DNA of 64,000 nt from Saccharomycopsis phalli (GCA_020342235.1 CP073215.1:186001-250000); one strand, 5' to 3'; positions 42,136 to 53,848 are shown, counted from the first letter of the stretch. Numbers and translations: made by a program. Notes: generated by a model not told the origin, from the letters alone.

Positions 42136-43599
42136 AAATAAGGTCACAGTAACATAGTGGTTTTATTCTCAAACCCGGAAATTTAGTAACTATAGTGGCC
42201 CAAGTTTTTCGATTAACATAGGCTCAAGTTTTCCAATTCACAATGTGTCTCTGTTGAAGTTTAGCTTTACCAACACGGTTTGCCATGATAATTTAGATTA
42301 GTCCTATAAACTTCTTCTTATAGAAGATGGCTGATCTTCATGCACATCAACAGGAATTATCTTACCAGGTATACGAATAATTTCTCTGCTACTTTTGATC
42401 TGGTGCGTTTAGTATCTACGGATTCAGTCGGTAAACGGTTGAATCACGACAGTTTCTAGTCCGTGCGTATGACGGTCATTAAAGGTTTTCATATAGGATT
42501 TGTCAACGGTCAAATGAGAAATTCTAAAGATGAAGCAAAGGAATGAATTATAACTAGGGAGACATGACAATTGTAATCAGGCGGCCTGATATACGCCTCA
42601 TCTTATGGGTTATGCCGGATAAGGTGGTTGTGCTTCCTTATACAAGTAGTTGTAATATGACGATCCTAACCTTCTATTTCTCCCAAGGACTACCGACATA
42701 TATTCGTTACTCTCTCTAGGACGTAGCAATAGAATATTATGGACTCTACAATGACACGTGACAATCAGTGCTGTCAGCATTCTCAGAAGTCGGTATGCGT
42801 CAATGTCAGAGGTGTTTGACATTTTTACAAATTTTACTCAGATGTCTAACTGTATATGTTTTTATTTGTTTCGTGTCAGTAATCGAAGCAATCTCCATAA
42901 AATCCAAGTCGTAGAGGAAAACGTGGGGCTAGGTAAATCAAGGATTACCCTCTCTAGGAACCATGTAAATAGCTGGGAAATAGATAGTTAGTACAAGTAA
43001 CTTAAAAAGATATTCTGAGATGAGTATACAATTTATATCTTGTAGTTAGTAATACTTTATATTGTTAATTGGTGAATTTTCAAGTGCTGTGTCTAATACC
43101 ATCTGGATTTCATTCTCTTTCAGAACCACTTGCTTGGCCACGACATTCAGTATTCAAATTAATACTCCATCCGACGGGGAATTGTGGCCTGAGAATAACA
43201 ATCACGAAGCAAAATTCCAAAACAAAAGAACGAAAAAGAACAAATACTATTACGAAAACTATCCAAAACAAGAAACAAGAAATTGGAATAGAAAGACTGA
43301 AATTAAAAAACTGCAAAAAAAGAGTGAATTTCCAATGTCACAATATCATATCAAGTGGTTCAACAAAGTCAAAGAAATATGTCCGATTTACCAGCATCTC
43401 AAGGACAAAAATCGATCCGTCACGAATGCTCTGACATGCCACATAATGATACAAGCTTAGACACACCGGCTATCGTCGAATATAAACACCCAAACTATTT
43501 CCTATTGATCACCCCCTTTTGCAGGTATGGGGTCAGTTGACCTAGCAATTCTGTTTGAAGCCCAATGTAAAAGAGCAGTCTGTAGTTGCTGGAATGACA

Positions 43600-44010
43600 A
43601 GACGAAAATCAAATCCACGGTGATACGCATGAAGGGTAAAGCCTGATCCTGGTTCAAAAAGCGCTGGAGTCGTCGTGCGGCCAGCCACACTTACTCACAG
43701 TTTTGGAAAGAATTTGAGCACCGCTTTATAAACAAAGAGAAGATTTGGAAGCTACGGAAGGAATTCAGAGCAATGTGGTTCAAAGGACAAGGGCAATCTA
43801 TCGTTGAGTTTACAGATAGTTTCGAGTAGCTTTCTCGCGTTGTCAAGAGGTCGAATCTCAGTCCAGCGGAATTGATTTGGGATCATTATATCATGTCGCT
43901 TGAAACCGCAGTATTGAAGGCGAATCCAAAGACGTTGGATAATGCGATATCTATAGCAGAATATTATCATGAGTACAGAAAGAAATACGGACAATCAAAG
44001 TTTTTGGGTT
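43600..44010 (+). mobile_element. Ty3/gypsy-type gag fossil
   Basis: Decayed copy of a retrotransposon gag domain, recognised by FWKEFEHRF, then GQSIVEF, and PKTLDNAISIAEYYHEY near its end. Only the gag part is seen; no LTR boundaries were found. Broken, and old judging by its decay. Confidence 0.6.
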
Positions 44011-45165
44011 TGGGACACCCATCTCTTCAAGTAATATAGCATCCCAGAGACAAGATGTATCATGCTACGAAATTCAAGTGTGTAGCCATGAAAATTGAAA
44101 ATACTTACTCCAAAAACCAGTGAACAAGGTGGCTCGGTTATCACACCTAGGCATTGGACGGATTGAGACTGTTCCCATGCATGTGAATAACGAAATTGTG
44201 ATGATATCCAAGAACTTTGTCTGTATTGGCCCAGCGTGTTTCAGATTATACGTTTGTTTGTGAATCTCAATAGCGCCTGTGATTAAACAAGGCATCTAAC
44301 TGACATATACTGGGTATACGAATAGGGTTAGGTAATCAGATTGGTTGTAGACATGTTATTGGTGTTTCAATATCTATAACCAAAGAGCGTGGTTCATGAT
44401 TGTGGTTGATTGATTGCAAAATGGGAGACGTTTATTGTAATTCAAACACATTGAAAGATGTGTCACTCTTTAGCAAAGGATAGCGTGCAAGAACGATTTT
44501 CCACTGTGCCTGATCAAGAAAAGTTTTCAGTTAGTTCTGGTGAGTCCTCGATACATTAAATGTCATTTACTGGAGTCTAATTCATGCGCAAATATCATTA
44601 ATGAGCGTCAAGAACTGTCTTGAGTGACAGTGTATTTGGTTAAAACATCCAACGTGGCGAGATAGATACTGTACTGGAAGAGAAAGTCACAATATTGTTG
44701 TGCCTCTGACGGACCTCGAATTTACGGGGCCACTTTAAGTTGATGGTAGTTTTTGGCAAAAATATCAGTGTGCAACAGCGTTGTATTGGTTACATTTCAC
44801 TAGTTACAGCTGTAATATATGTATGATAGCATATAACAATTTGCTCCTCGATTTAGTGGACATCCTGTCCTTTAAATACTAACTGCATACCTCATATCTG
44901 TGAAGTCACTTTATCTCGGATCTCGTAATAATTATTTATCCGTTCTTTGCTCAGTTCATATTTCTTTATACATATATAGTATGCACGTCAATAATTATAT
45001 TTAAACTTAAAAAGTGTCAACTTGCCTACTTACATATTCAACATGTTTATACTACCGTGGTTTATTCATGCTTTATGAAGTTGCAACACTTTGATCACGT
45101 AGTCACGCGACCCACTAAACCCAGGGGAATTATAACAGCAAATTCGAATTTCGATTTTCAAGCGC

Positions 45166-45249
45166 GGTTGCATAGTGTAGTGGTTATCACCTTCGGTTTT
45201 GATCGTACGAAACCTCCGAATAACCCCGGTTCGAATCCGGGTGCGACCT
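45166..45249 (+). tRNA. tRNA-Gln (TTG) with 12-nt intron
   Basis: Acceptor GGTTGCA pairs with TGCGACC. The 5' half GTGTAGTGGTTATCAC and anticodon stem TTCGG/CCGAA match yeast tRNA-Gln. Loop TTTTGA gives anticodon TTG, followed one base on by an intron of about 12 nt (TCGTACGAAACC). T-arm CCCGG TTCGAAT CCGGG. Followed by T7 (45249-45255), an RNA polymerase III terminator. Confidence 0.92.
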
Positions 45250-45325
45250 TTTTTTGCACATTGCCATGTCTTAACTAAGGATGAAACATGCTATTGAGTT
45301 CAAATCATAATTTTTGAACATCTAC

Positions 45326-46165
45326 ATGTCAGACATACCCCAACTATTAAGACAAACTGCGGTTTTGCTTGATAACGAGGCAAAATCAAAGCACGAGCTA
45401 AAGGCAGAGATCCAAGAGTTGAAGCAACGGCTAATGTCGCAAAAAGCTACGGAAGAAAATGTAGAGAGTCGATTGAAAGAGCAGACGAGGTTAAGCCGGT
45501 CGTTGGAGACCGAGTTGGAAGCATTGAACAACTTGAATCACAATTTGCAGGTCAAGATGGGCAAGTTGAATGAGAAGTTGTTTGTTGCTGAAAAAGTGCG
45601 GCTTGAGATCTTGGTGAAGTTGGAGCGGGCCGAAAAGTACAATTCATCCATCAGAGAGAGATTCGAGGAGTTGAAACGATCGTTGGACCAAGCATTTTAT
45701 GATTTTGATCATAATCCAGACAAGACAAGGACAGGGTACCAGACACCATATAGTCGAACCTCGACCCCAAGCAAACAACTTGGGAGTCTGATGAGCAGCA
45801 TTCTGCAAATATCCAGTCCAGTCATCAGGTCAATACATTCTAGTCCGGTAAAATCGGCACGAAGTACACCTATGAGTTTAAACTCAGGTAGATTGCTTCC
45901 GCTCAATTATACTCTTAAGATTGTTAATGTGCAATGGAAAGGACAGAAGATGGAGGATTTCATATCGACGTACAACTATGATGAGCTGTTGCTGAGCATC
46001 TTCCAGGAGTATAAGCGGATTGTGTGCGGATACATGCCGGTGACATTTGGGATTGAGTATTATTTCAATAGTGAGAAGGTGGGAGACTTTGGCCAGCAGC
46101 TAGGGGAGATGGTTGGTGATTTTTCTGGGTGTGTAGTTTTTCAGTCGGTTTTTGTGACGCACTGA
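45326..46165 (+). CDS. Coiled-coil protein of unknown function
   Basis: 279 residues from ATG 45326 (a TTG-started extension was dropped). Residues 1-125 are a long heptad-rich coiled coil (ELKAEIQELKQRL, LETELEALNNLNHNLQVKM). A central Ser/Thr-Pro-rich linker (SRTSTPSK, SSPVIRSIHSSPVKSARSTP) looks like a cluster of CDK-type phosphorylation sites. The last 85 residues (from NYTLKIVNVQWKG) look globular. The architecture suggests a mitotic or cytoskeletal scaffold, but I recognise no family. It lies tail to tail with TIP41. Confidence 0.75.
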   Translation: MSDIPQLLRQTAVLLDNEAKSKHELKAEIQELKQRLMSQKATEENVESRLKEQTRLSRSLETELEALNNLNHNLQVKMGKLNEKLFVAEKVRLEILVKLERAEKYNSSIRERFEELKRSLDQAFYDFDHNPDKTRTGYQTPYSRTSTPSKQLGSLMSSILQISSPVIRSIHSSPVKSARSTPMSLNSGRLLPLNYTLKIVNVQWKGQKMEDFISTYNYDELLLSIFQEYKRIVCGYMPVTFGIEYYFNSEKVGDFGQQLGEMVGDFSGCVVFQSVFVTH

Positions 46166-46179
46166 GTAAGAGGGGAGGG

Positions 46180-46310
46180 TCAAATGGATGGATAAGGAAA
46201 TGACAGAACTGATAGAAGAGCGAAGAACGAAGAACAGAAGAACAGAAGATAAGGAAATAGACATAAGATAAGGAAATAGACAGAAGATAAGGAAATAGTC
46301 AGGATAACAG
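46180..46310. repeat. Minisatellite between convergent genes
   Basis: 'gataaggaaatagacagaa' units (about 19 bp) and 'agaacgaagaacaga' variants, filling the gap between the coiled-coil gene and TIP41. Confidence 0.6.
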
Positions 46311-46339
46311 AAAAACAGCACAGTAGAAGTAGGCAACCG

Positions 46340-47503
46340 CTACTTATAACTAAGCTCCTCCATTTGATGCGACGTCACTGGCAAGTGGCCACTGACCCAA
46401 TTACTATCTCTCAACAACATCCGGGGGTCGTCATTAGCCGCAAGAAACATGCCCTTTTTGTAGACATTCTGATACGTATCCTCCTGTTCCTTGACGTCAC
46501 GGAGAACAAGGCCCAGCTCAAACTCCACAAACACTCTAATGTCCTTGATGCGGAACAAGACGTTGTCGATACGCAAGAAAAAGCGGCAGAGAAGCAAAAG
46601 CCGCTTTTCCATGACGCGGATCTTCGCCTGGAGCACAGATATGCCGTTATCGGCCAACTCGTCTTCGTACAAGATGACGTCGTCAAAGAACAAAATCGGG
46701 TCGGGTTGCTTGAGCTTTGCCACGGGTATTTGTCTTGTCGTTGGCACGAAATCGCAGTCTCCTTGGATGGTTCCCTTGTAAGCCGGGGTGTATGTCCAGT
46801 CATATGGCTTGATCAATTTGGTGACGGATTCGTCGGCATCTGGGTTTTTCTCGCGGTGTTTTATCCAGGCGCTGGAATGAGCCACTTTTGGAAGAAGCGA
46901 CGGGTCACATCCGACTTTGAGCACGGTGTCTAGTGCGTCTATCGCTGAGAACTGGATCAGCCAATTGAGCTTGGAGTTTCTGATTTTCACCACGTTGTGG
47001 CCGAAGATCATTTCAGGAAGCGGGAGGTTCAATTGGGACTCGTACGATTCGATTTCCTTGGCGTTGAGAATGGGTTTCCGCACGGTGAAGACTTCCCAGT
47101 CGCTGATGGAAATCGACGGCGAGTCGATTACTGGGAAGGAAGCCAGAGGGGCTGGGATAATGACTCCGCCGCAGTTTGAGCATTGAGGGTTGTTGCACTT
47201 GCCTGTGTGAGATTTTGCTGGGATGGAAATGGATGGGTGGGTGGAAGACGTATTCAGAGTGGATTTCATGTCTTTCGTACCATCTGAGTGGTTGATTTGG
47301 GTTGGATTGATTGGGCTTGAATTGATTGGACTTGGATTGATTGGACTTGGATTTTTGATCGGGCCTGGGATCTTTTCTGAACCATCCAGAGTAATTTCTG
47401 GAGAATTAGCACGCCCCAGTTGGCGAGGAACTCTTGATTTGGTGCTGAGGAGAAACATTTCCCTAGCAGCCGAAATGTGGACTGCGTCGATTCCTTTTGC
47501 CAT
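46340..47503 (-). CDS. TIP41: TIP41, TOR-pathway regulator
   Basis: Tip41 binds Tap42 and tunes PP2A-type phosphatases downstream of TORC1. 387 residues from ATG 47501-47503; a TTG-started frame further up was discarded. The conserved core covers about residues 130-387: ISDWEVFTVRKPILNAKE, LNLPLPEMIFGHN, WLIQFSAIDAL, YDWTYTPAYKG, ILFFDDVILYEDELADNG and a DVLF-type RIDNVLFRIKD. An N-terminal low-complexity run of PSPIN/SPIN repeats (about residues 43-65) and a KCNNPQCSNCGG Cys cluster precede it. The Cys cluster could bind metal, but this is inference. Confidence 0.94.
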   Translation of the reverse strand: MAKGIDAVHISAAREMFLLSTKSRVPRQLGRANSPEITLDGSEKIPGPIKNPSPINPSPINSSPINPTQINHSDGTKDMKSTLNTSSTHPSISIPAKSHTGKCNNPQCSNCGGVIIPAPLASFPVIDSPSISISDWEVFTVRKPILNAKEIESYESQLNLPLPEMIFGHNVVKIRNSKLNWLIQFSAIDALDTVLKVGCDPSLLPKVAHSSAWIKHREKNPDADESVTKLIKPYDWTYTPAYKGTIQGDCDFVPTTRQIPVAKLKQPDPILFFDDVILYEDELADNGISVLQAKIRVMEKRLLLLCRFFLRIDNVLFRIKDIRVFVEFELGLVLRDVKEQEDTYQNVYKKGMFLAANDDPRMLLRDSNWVSGHLPVTSHQMEELSYK

Positions 47504-47569
47504 ACGATCCAGAGAAGCAAAGTGGAATATAAAGCTAGAAAGCGCGAGGCGAATATCAAAGGAGGCCGA

Positions 47570-47700
47570 GAGTGAAATTGCAGACAATATCAAAGGACAA
47601 TATCAAATTGCAGACGATATCAAATTGCAGACGATACCAAATTTCAGACAATATCAAAGGATGACAATATCAAATTTCACACGATATCAAAGCAGATGAA
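47570..47700. repeat. Minisatellite in the TIP41 promoter
   Basis: 'gacgatatcaaattgca' and 'gacaatatcaaagga' units, about 17-18 bp, starting some 70 bp before the TIP41 ATG. Confidence 0.65.
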
Positions 47701-48004
47701 TACAGCCGGAAAAAGGAGGTGGCAGATGCAGTCGGTAAAGGCGCGTGAAAAGTATGACTAGAGATGCAGTGCGGTTGGAGGGTGTTTTTGCCGCGGGCAA
47801 ATATGACCACATTGGCTGCATTTCACTGGTTTTTACTCTTCTAGAAACCTGTATTATTCGATGTTTGAGGTGAGTATGTTTTACCGAGCATAGACAGTCT
47901 CAGAGGACAAAGATGACATGATTATGCTGAGATATAAACAAAGGCACGAGAATACCCCGGAAATAATGCAATGTGGAGAATAATGCCATGACTAGTCAAT
48001 GGAG

Positions 48005-48140
48005 CATGTATATTAGAGCACTATACTAGAGCACTATACCAAAACACTATACCAAAACACTATACCACAACACTATACCACAACACTATACCACAACACT
48101 ATACCACAGCATTATCCACAGCACTATACCACAGCATTCT
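48005..48140. repeat. 16-bp minisatellite upstream of the RCK2-like kinase
   Basis: 'actataccacaacac' and 'actataccaaaacac' units, eight or nine copies, 130-270 bp before the ATG. Confidence 0.75.
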
Positions 48141-48271
48141 CTGTATCAACCTTCCTTCCATACTATCATTGCTTGCATCTGCGTGTGCCTTTTTCGATTG
48201 TCATTTTTAGACCACCGCTTTTTCGGACACTCTAACCCCAGGAACTCAAACGACTACTCAAGAGCAACAAA

Positions 48272-49603
48272 ATGAACGCAGAGCCCAAGACAGAGGTGAT
48301 GGCCGTATCCCAGGAAATTAGCACCGAGCCCCCGAAATCAGAGCGTTTCAACGTGCTTGCCGACAACTTAGCAACCTTGGTATTGGACGCGGCCCAAGAC
48401 AAGTACCAGACGCTATTGGACCATGGGTACGTGTATTCGGACCGGCTAGGCGAGGGGGCGTTTTCCGTGGTGCTAAAGGGCGAAAACAGCACCTCCAAGA
48501 AAAACGTGGCCGTGAAAATCATCAGCAAGGCCAAACTCGACCGCACCCAGCAGCAACTGGTTTTGAAGGAGGTGACGATCCTCCGCAAGTTGCAACACCG
48601 CAACATCGTCGGGTTCGAGACGTTTCTCGAGGACAAGGATTACTGCTACATTGTCCAGGAGTTATGTGCTGGAGGTGAGGTGTTCAACCAGATTGTCCAC
48701 TGGACATATTTCTCGGAGGACTTGGCCCGGCATGTCATCTGCCAGATTGCAGAGGCGTTGCGGTACTTACACAACGACATTGGAGTTGTCCATCGTGACT
48801 TGAAGCCAGAAAACATTCTCTTTGACCCGATTGACCACTTCCCGCTGCAGAAACCCTACCTCCGCAAGCTGGACGATCCAACCACAAAGAAGGACGAGGG
48901 CCGCTTTGTGTTTGGTGTCGGCGGCGGCGAAATCGGCGTGGTCAAATTGGCAGACTTTGGCCTCTCGAAGCAGATTTGGGAGTCCAAAACCAAGACCCCG
49001 TGCGGCACTGTGGGGTACACTGCGCCGGAAATCGTCCGGGATGAGCGATACAGCAAGCAGGTGGACATGTGGGGCTTGGGATGTGTGTTGTACACGCTCT
49101 TGTGCGGCTTCCCGCCGTTTTACGACGAGAAAATCGACGAGTTGACCAACAAAATCTCCAAGGGCCAGTTTGAGTTTCTCAAGCCCTGGTGGGACGAAAT
49201 CAGCCAGGGCGCAAAGAATTGCGTGCTTAGATTGCTCTGTGTCAACGTCAAGCAACGCTACGACATCAACCAGTTCTTTGAGGACCCGTGGATCCAGCTG
49301 TTCTTGCTGCGCGTGCCTCGCGACTCACATGGATACAACTACAGCTCCAAGAAGAACGTGTTGGTGAAACGTGCGGGATACATGCCGTCGTTGGCTTCGC
49401 CAGCCGCCATTGTCTTGAAAGACGCGTTCGACGTCAGTACTGCCGTGCATCGTGACAATGAGGAAAAACAGTTGCGCGAGCATATTTCCCCATTGGCAGA
49501 GGTCGACGAGGAGGAGGACCAGGACAGGTATGACTTTGAGCTGGGTCTTTTTCAACTAGACATGAACGAGAGCAGCATTATGCAGCGGAGAACAAATCAT
49601 TAG
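48272..49603 (+). CDS. RCK2: RCK2-like MAPK-activated CaMK-group protein kinase
   Basis: Ser/Thr kinase acting below the Hog1/Sty1 stress MAP kinase (Rck1/Rck2, S. pombe Srk1). 443 residues. The kinase domain covers about residues 55-345: Gly loop GEGAFSV (60-66), ATP Lys 82 in VAVKII, HRDLKPEN (174-181), DFGLSK (228-233), TPCGTVGYTAPE. The insert RK-x-DDPTTKKDEG between HRD and DFG is diagnostic for Rck kinases; its variable residue is CTG codon 200 (48869-48871), Ser in yeast Rck1/2. The C-terminal SPAAIVLKDAFDVSTAV segment is also family-specific. RCK1 and RCK2 are indistinguishable here. Confidence 0.93.
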   Translation: MNAEPKTEVMAVSQEISTEPPKSERFNVLADNLATLVLDAAQDKYQTLLDHGYVYSDRLGEGAFSVVLKGENSTSKKNVAVKIISKAKLDRTQQQLVLKEVTILRKLQHRNIVGFETFLEDKDYCYIVQELCAGGEVFNQIVHWTYFSEDLARHVICQIAEALRYLHNDIGVVHRDLKPENILFDPIDHFPLQKPYLRKLDDPTTKKDEGRFVFGVGGGEIGVVKLADFGLSKQIWESKTKTPCGTVGYTAPEIVRDERYSKQVDMWGLGCVLYTLLCGFPPFYDEKIDELTNKISKGQFEFLKPWWDEISQGAKNCVLRLLCVNVKQRYDINQFFEDPWIQLFLLRVPRDSHGYNYSSKKNVLVKRAGYMPSLASPAAIVLKDAFDVSTAVHRDNEEKQLREHISPLAEVDEEEDQDRYDFELGLFQLDMNESSIMQRRTNH

Positions 49604-49674
49604 ATGGATACTGGCTCAGCGGCTTCAAATGCCCGTGTGAGTGAGCCAACGGCGGAGGTATGTGAATGAAGGAC

Positions 49675-49785
49675 AATGATAGGTGACAATGATAGTGACA
49701 ATGATAGTGACAATGATAGTGACAATGATAGTGACAATGATAGTGACAATGATAGTGACAATGATAGTGACAATGATAGGTAGTC
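49675..49785. repeat. 12-bp minisatellite 3' of RCK2
   Basis: Nine clean units of 'gtgacaatgata'. A longer 'ggtagtccaacggcagaggt' unit flanks it. Long LSLSL/IIVT frames on the minus strand come from this array. Confidence 0.85.
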
Positions 49786-49899
49786 CAACGGCAGAGGTAT
49801 GTGATTGGGGTGACAATGATAGGTGAGCCAACGGCGCGGAGGTGAATGGAAAGTGACAATGATATTTGAATGATACATCAATTGGCCAGACAGGCAGAG

Positions 49900-52800
49900 C
49901 AATCGGTCTGTACTAGACTATGTGAATAGACCAGATAGATTATTAATTAATTATTATACGTAAACTGTGATACTACTTAAACTAGAGCATTGGTGGACGC
50001 CGCTTATATCGGTAGCATGCACCAATAAACGGACCCTGTAGACAAAATTCTCTTGAAATGGTATTAGTTTCGGGAAAATGCTGATTAATTGGCATTTGTA
50101 GACTTAATATTAGGATATCTTGAGTGTAGCCTATGTATCATAACTGAGGTGATTGGAAAAGACTGAAATGCCAAATGCATGGAAATATCTGGAAATATCT
50201 GACTGGAAAAGCCTCAAAGGAATGGCATCAAAGAACTACTGTTCCATGTCATTGAAATCACAACTCTGCTTGGTGTGAGAATTGCCATGGGCGCTGATTA
50301 CAGTCCATGTTTCATGATAAATCAACGACTGTGCTCTATTGAAGCAATCCAGACAATTGCAAGCGTGTCAAAGATTTCAATACCAATAAAAGTTCCAGTA
50401 CGACCTTGTGATTTTATAAGTAAACGCATACTTGTCGAATCATGGTGTTCCTGGAAACAACATATTTAAATACAAAAATAGAACAATGCTACATTTTATG
50501 GATAAAATATTCCTATTATGTTTTGTGGAGATGCGTGATTGGCCAATGATTTGAAAATCCAGCAAATTTACTCAACGTACTCTACTGTTTTTACATTTTC
50601 TTGAAATTGGCGAGGATAAATACTTGGTCGTCTTACTGGAAGCCAGTGGAGATGTACTGGAATATTGCGACACTATTAGCCATGAGCTTGGCTGTACTGA
50701 TGCAAAGTAATTGACGTTTATAGAAGATGTACCTGTACAAGTACGCTGCTCTTGTACTTGCACAAGATTATTCAAGATGACACTTAAGAAACTCAAGATG
50801 ATGATAAACCATTATTCAAGCGTTGGTCATTGCATTTCCTTCCAGTTCAAGCTGAATAGTAGTTGGTATGTTTTGGTCAAGAATTTTGATGGTAATTTTC
50901 AAGTATTAAAATGGACCAGACCTTGCAATCAATTCTCTTTAAAACCAGCTTATGTTGTCATAATCATTACATATTATTTGGCAGGTAATGACTTTTATAA
51001 ATTTTTGCCCGTCAAGACATGTTTTCCATCATTGGGCCTGGTGGTAATGTTGGAGATATTGAAATGACACGGTAAATTTTCGGCTCTTCAAGTTGAAATG
51101 ATTAAAGCAATTTATCGTGAGAGAACAGAAATCTTTTAGCCTAGCTGACTAAACTGATTTTTATTTTGCTAAATTAGCAATGAATAATGATGTATTGTGT
51201 AAAGTGTTCCACCACAAGCTGTATTTGTTTACGGAAGATATGGTTTTATCTTTGGCTGCTTCCATTTTGATTAATCTACTGCTATTGATTATCTACTGTT
51301 CCTTGATATTTTACCACTCTTGATATTCTACTTCTCTTGATTAATCCACTACTCTTGATTATAAATAGCCACGTTTTCTTGCGATTATTTAATAAAGTAT
51401 ATTTTGGCCACTTTAAAATCTAATCAAAGTAACCTAGTCGTCATTTCAGATACAGTAGACTCCTGTGCTGTCTATAACGGGATATCCGCTTACATAGCTC
51501 TTAGACAAGTTCTAGATAGTGTGTTGGAAACTATTATGAAATTCATCATTAGGAAATGGTTCTATTTTACAGCATGTCTTAGGTTATATTTAGATGCCTT
51601 TTAGCCATTACGACGTACATGGAGCAGTGTGATAAAAGTTGCCAGACAGGAGGATTTCAGGTTAGGATGCTGGTGTATGCGTATGAATGATAGCAAGAGA
51701 CTGCGCAGGGCTTTGTGAGTGTTTTGCGGCTTTTTTATGATTAGTTCTGCAGGTAGCCATCAACTCAAATTGGCACTTGGATGAGCTGTTGCAAGACAAG
51801 GGTCTTGCTCATGACTTGAAAGATGTAGAATACACGTTGCTCCTGGTGATTTATTCAACAGTGTATGCACGATGGTTGAGCTTGGAGAAGGATTTGAATA
51901 TACGAATTGGAGATACGAATTTGGAAAGAATTTGAAAATGGGAATTTGATTCGAAAGCCAGGTGGATTATTGCAATGTTCCAAAGACTAGAGTGTATAGT
52001 TGTGATGGCGCACTACAGGTCCTAGTATCAATGGTGGTATTATAGCTGGTATTGTAGCTGGTATTGTAATTTGTTGGTATTATAATTTCTGTATTGTAGT
52101 TGCGGAATCTTATACTAGTGTATACTCGGAAAATATCAATTCCAATTCTCGGTCAGTGGGAAATTAAGATTTACGTACACAACATTGACAGTACAAGATG
52201 CAATAATGCTAAAAAAAGCCATGTGAGACAAGAAGACGCTAATTAATCAGTCGATATATCGCTAAGTATGAGACATTGTTCAGGCATGATAATATGGACC
52301 TGAGACACGAACGTTGGTGTGCATATAGGCAGTTTACCTGCGAATAAGGTTAGGTCATGAAGACTAGGCTGAAAGTGTGCTGTACCCCGTTTAATCCAAG
52401 AATATTTAGGATGTATGTAGCTAAAAATAGCATGGTATATTACTGGTATACTGAGATAGGGCGATGCACCAAGTTGCGGTGTTTCGGGATTTGAGCACCA
52501 TGGTATTCCGATGATGCATTCCCGGCTGGTAGCGTATTCCAGGATTTGATGTAGGGCGGGATTTAACGTATTCCAGGTACCCAAACGTATTTCAGGTGTG
52601 TATTTTAGTGGCATGTATTTCAGTGGGGGCATTTCAGTAGTGAGCGATAATCTAGATGGATAGTCCAACGCTGTGATTGCATCACAGAGGTATGTAGATT
52701 TAGTTTCGAGGGTACATTGTGGCTGAATCCAAGTTTAAAGGTGGAAATGAGACTAATGGCATTTCAATGTCTGAGTAGTAATCTCCATGTATGTTTCATG

Positions 52801-52925
52801 TGAGACAAGACATGTCATGAGACAGCCTTGAATGTCTCAGTTTGTATTACGAGATGTAGCGTCAATGGGGATTGAACAGCAAGCATAGTTTGGGATAGTG
52901 AAGATAGAGTATTAGACTAGTGAAC
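49900..52925. other. 3-kb intergenic region, nothing recognised
   Basis: AT-rich, no gene, tRNA or clear transposon. Only weak repetitiveness ('ttgattaatccactactc' near 51270-51360, followed by 'tataaatag'). Confidence 0.4.
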
Positions 52926-52929
52926 TTAA

Positions 52930-53110
52930 ATTTAGATAGGAATGGAATGGGAGGAATAGGATGGGAGGAATAGGATGGGAGTGGAATGGAATGGAATAGG
53001 ATAAGGAATAGTATACGAAATAGGATAAGGAATAGTATACGAAATAGGATAAGGAATAGTATACGAAATAGTATACGAAATAGGATACGAAATAGGATAC
53101 GAAATAAAGA
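52930..53110. repeat. Minisatellite upstream of KCS1 (GGAATA-rich)
   Basis: 'aggataaggaatagtatacgaaat' 24-bp units preceded by 'ggaataggatggga' units. Confidence 0.7.
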
Positions 53111-53269
53111 AGGAATCCAGAAAATCAGAAATTTGGGAAATGACCAAGGTCGTTGACAGTAGGTAGTCAAGAAATTGGACGTAAATTGAATGCAAATCCA
53201 ATGCGAATCCATACAGCTCTACAAATTGAACCGACTACAAATTCATCAAGTGGAAACCCACTGAAAATC

Positions 53270-53760
53270 ATGCGGCTGAAAATCTCGCTGAAAATTGCTG
53301 AAAATTGCTAAAATTGCTAAAAATACTATTGACAATTGCTGAAAATCTCGCGGGGAATACCACTGAAAATTGCTGAAATCTCGCTGGAAATCTCGCTGGA
53401 AATCCCACTGAAAATCTCGCTGAAAATCCCACTGAAGATCCCACTGGAGATCATACGGCTGAAACTCTCACCGGAAATTCATTGATGAATATACATTGGT
53501 GAAGCTATCAGTGAATATACATTGAAAACCATTGAAAACCATTGAAAACCATTGGTGAAATACACTACAAATTGAACCAACTACAATCATACATGCAACC
53601 ACTGTGAGCCACTGGACAACTTATACACTGATACACTATACACTGATACACTGATACACTATACACTGATACACTATACACTGATACACTATACACTGAT
53701 ACACTATACACTGATACACTATACACTGATACACTATACACTGATACACTGATACACATT
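53270..53760. repeat. Further minisatellites upstream of KCS1
   Basis: 53270-53465: 'ctgaaaatctcgctggaaat' type units. 53525-53555: 'cattgaaaac' units. 53625-53757: 'actatacactgatac' and 'tgatacactatacac' units, about 15 bp, ending 130 bp before the ATG. Confidence 0.7.
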
Positions 53761-53840
53761 CAGCGACAACCACGAACCTGACATCACATGAACATTGGCA
53801 TCCACGTTGTCACCAAGTCAGCCTCCACGTTGTCACCGTG

Positions 53841-53848
53841 TTACCCGG
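53841..53848. promoter_or_regulatory. TTACCCGG (Reb1-like) site upstream of KCS1
   Basis: 39 bp before the KCS1 ATG, sandwiched between a minisatellite and the gene. Confidence 0.5.

Larger units (their letters stand above)
39694..45165. other. 5.5-kb gene desert with retroelement fossils
   Basis: AT-rich, with no host gene I can support. It holds degraded retroelement pieces listed separately and no large minisatellite, unlike most other gaps here. It could be an old insertion cluster. Confidence 0.45.

Noticed and set aside
49578-49902. LSLSL / IIVT-repeat proteins on the minus strand
   Set aside because: Products of reading a 12-bp minisatellite, which stays open in several frames.
53565-53759. 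SVYQCIVYQC-type repeat protein upstream of KCS1
   Set aside because: A 15-bp minisatellite read through in frame; no start context or family.
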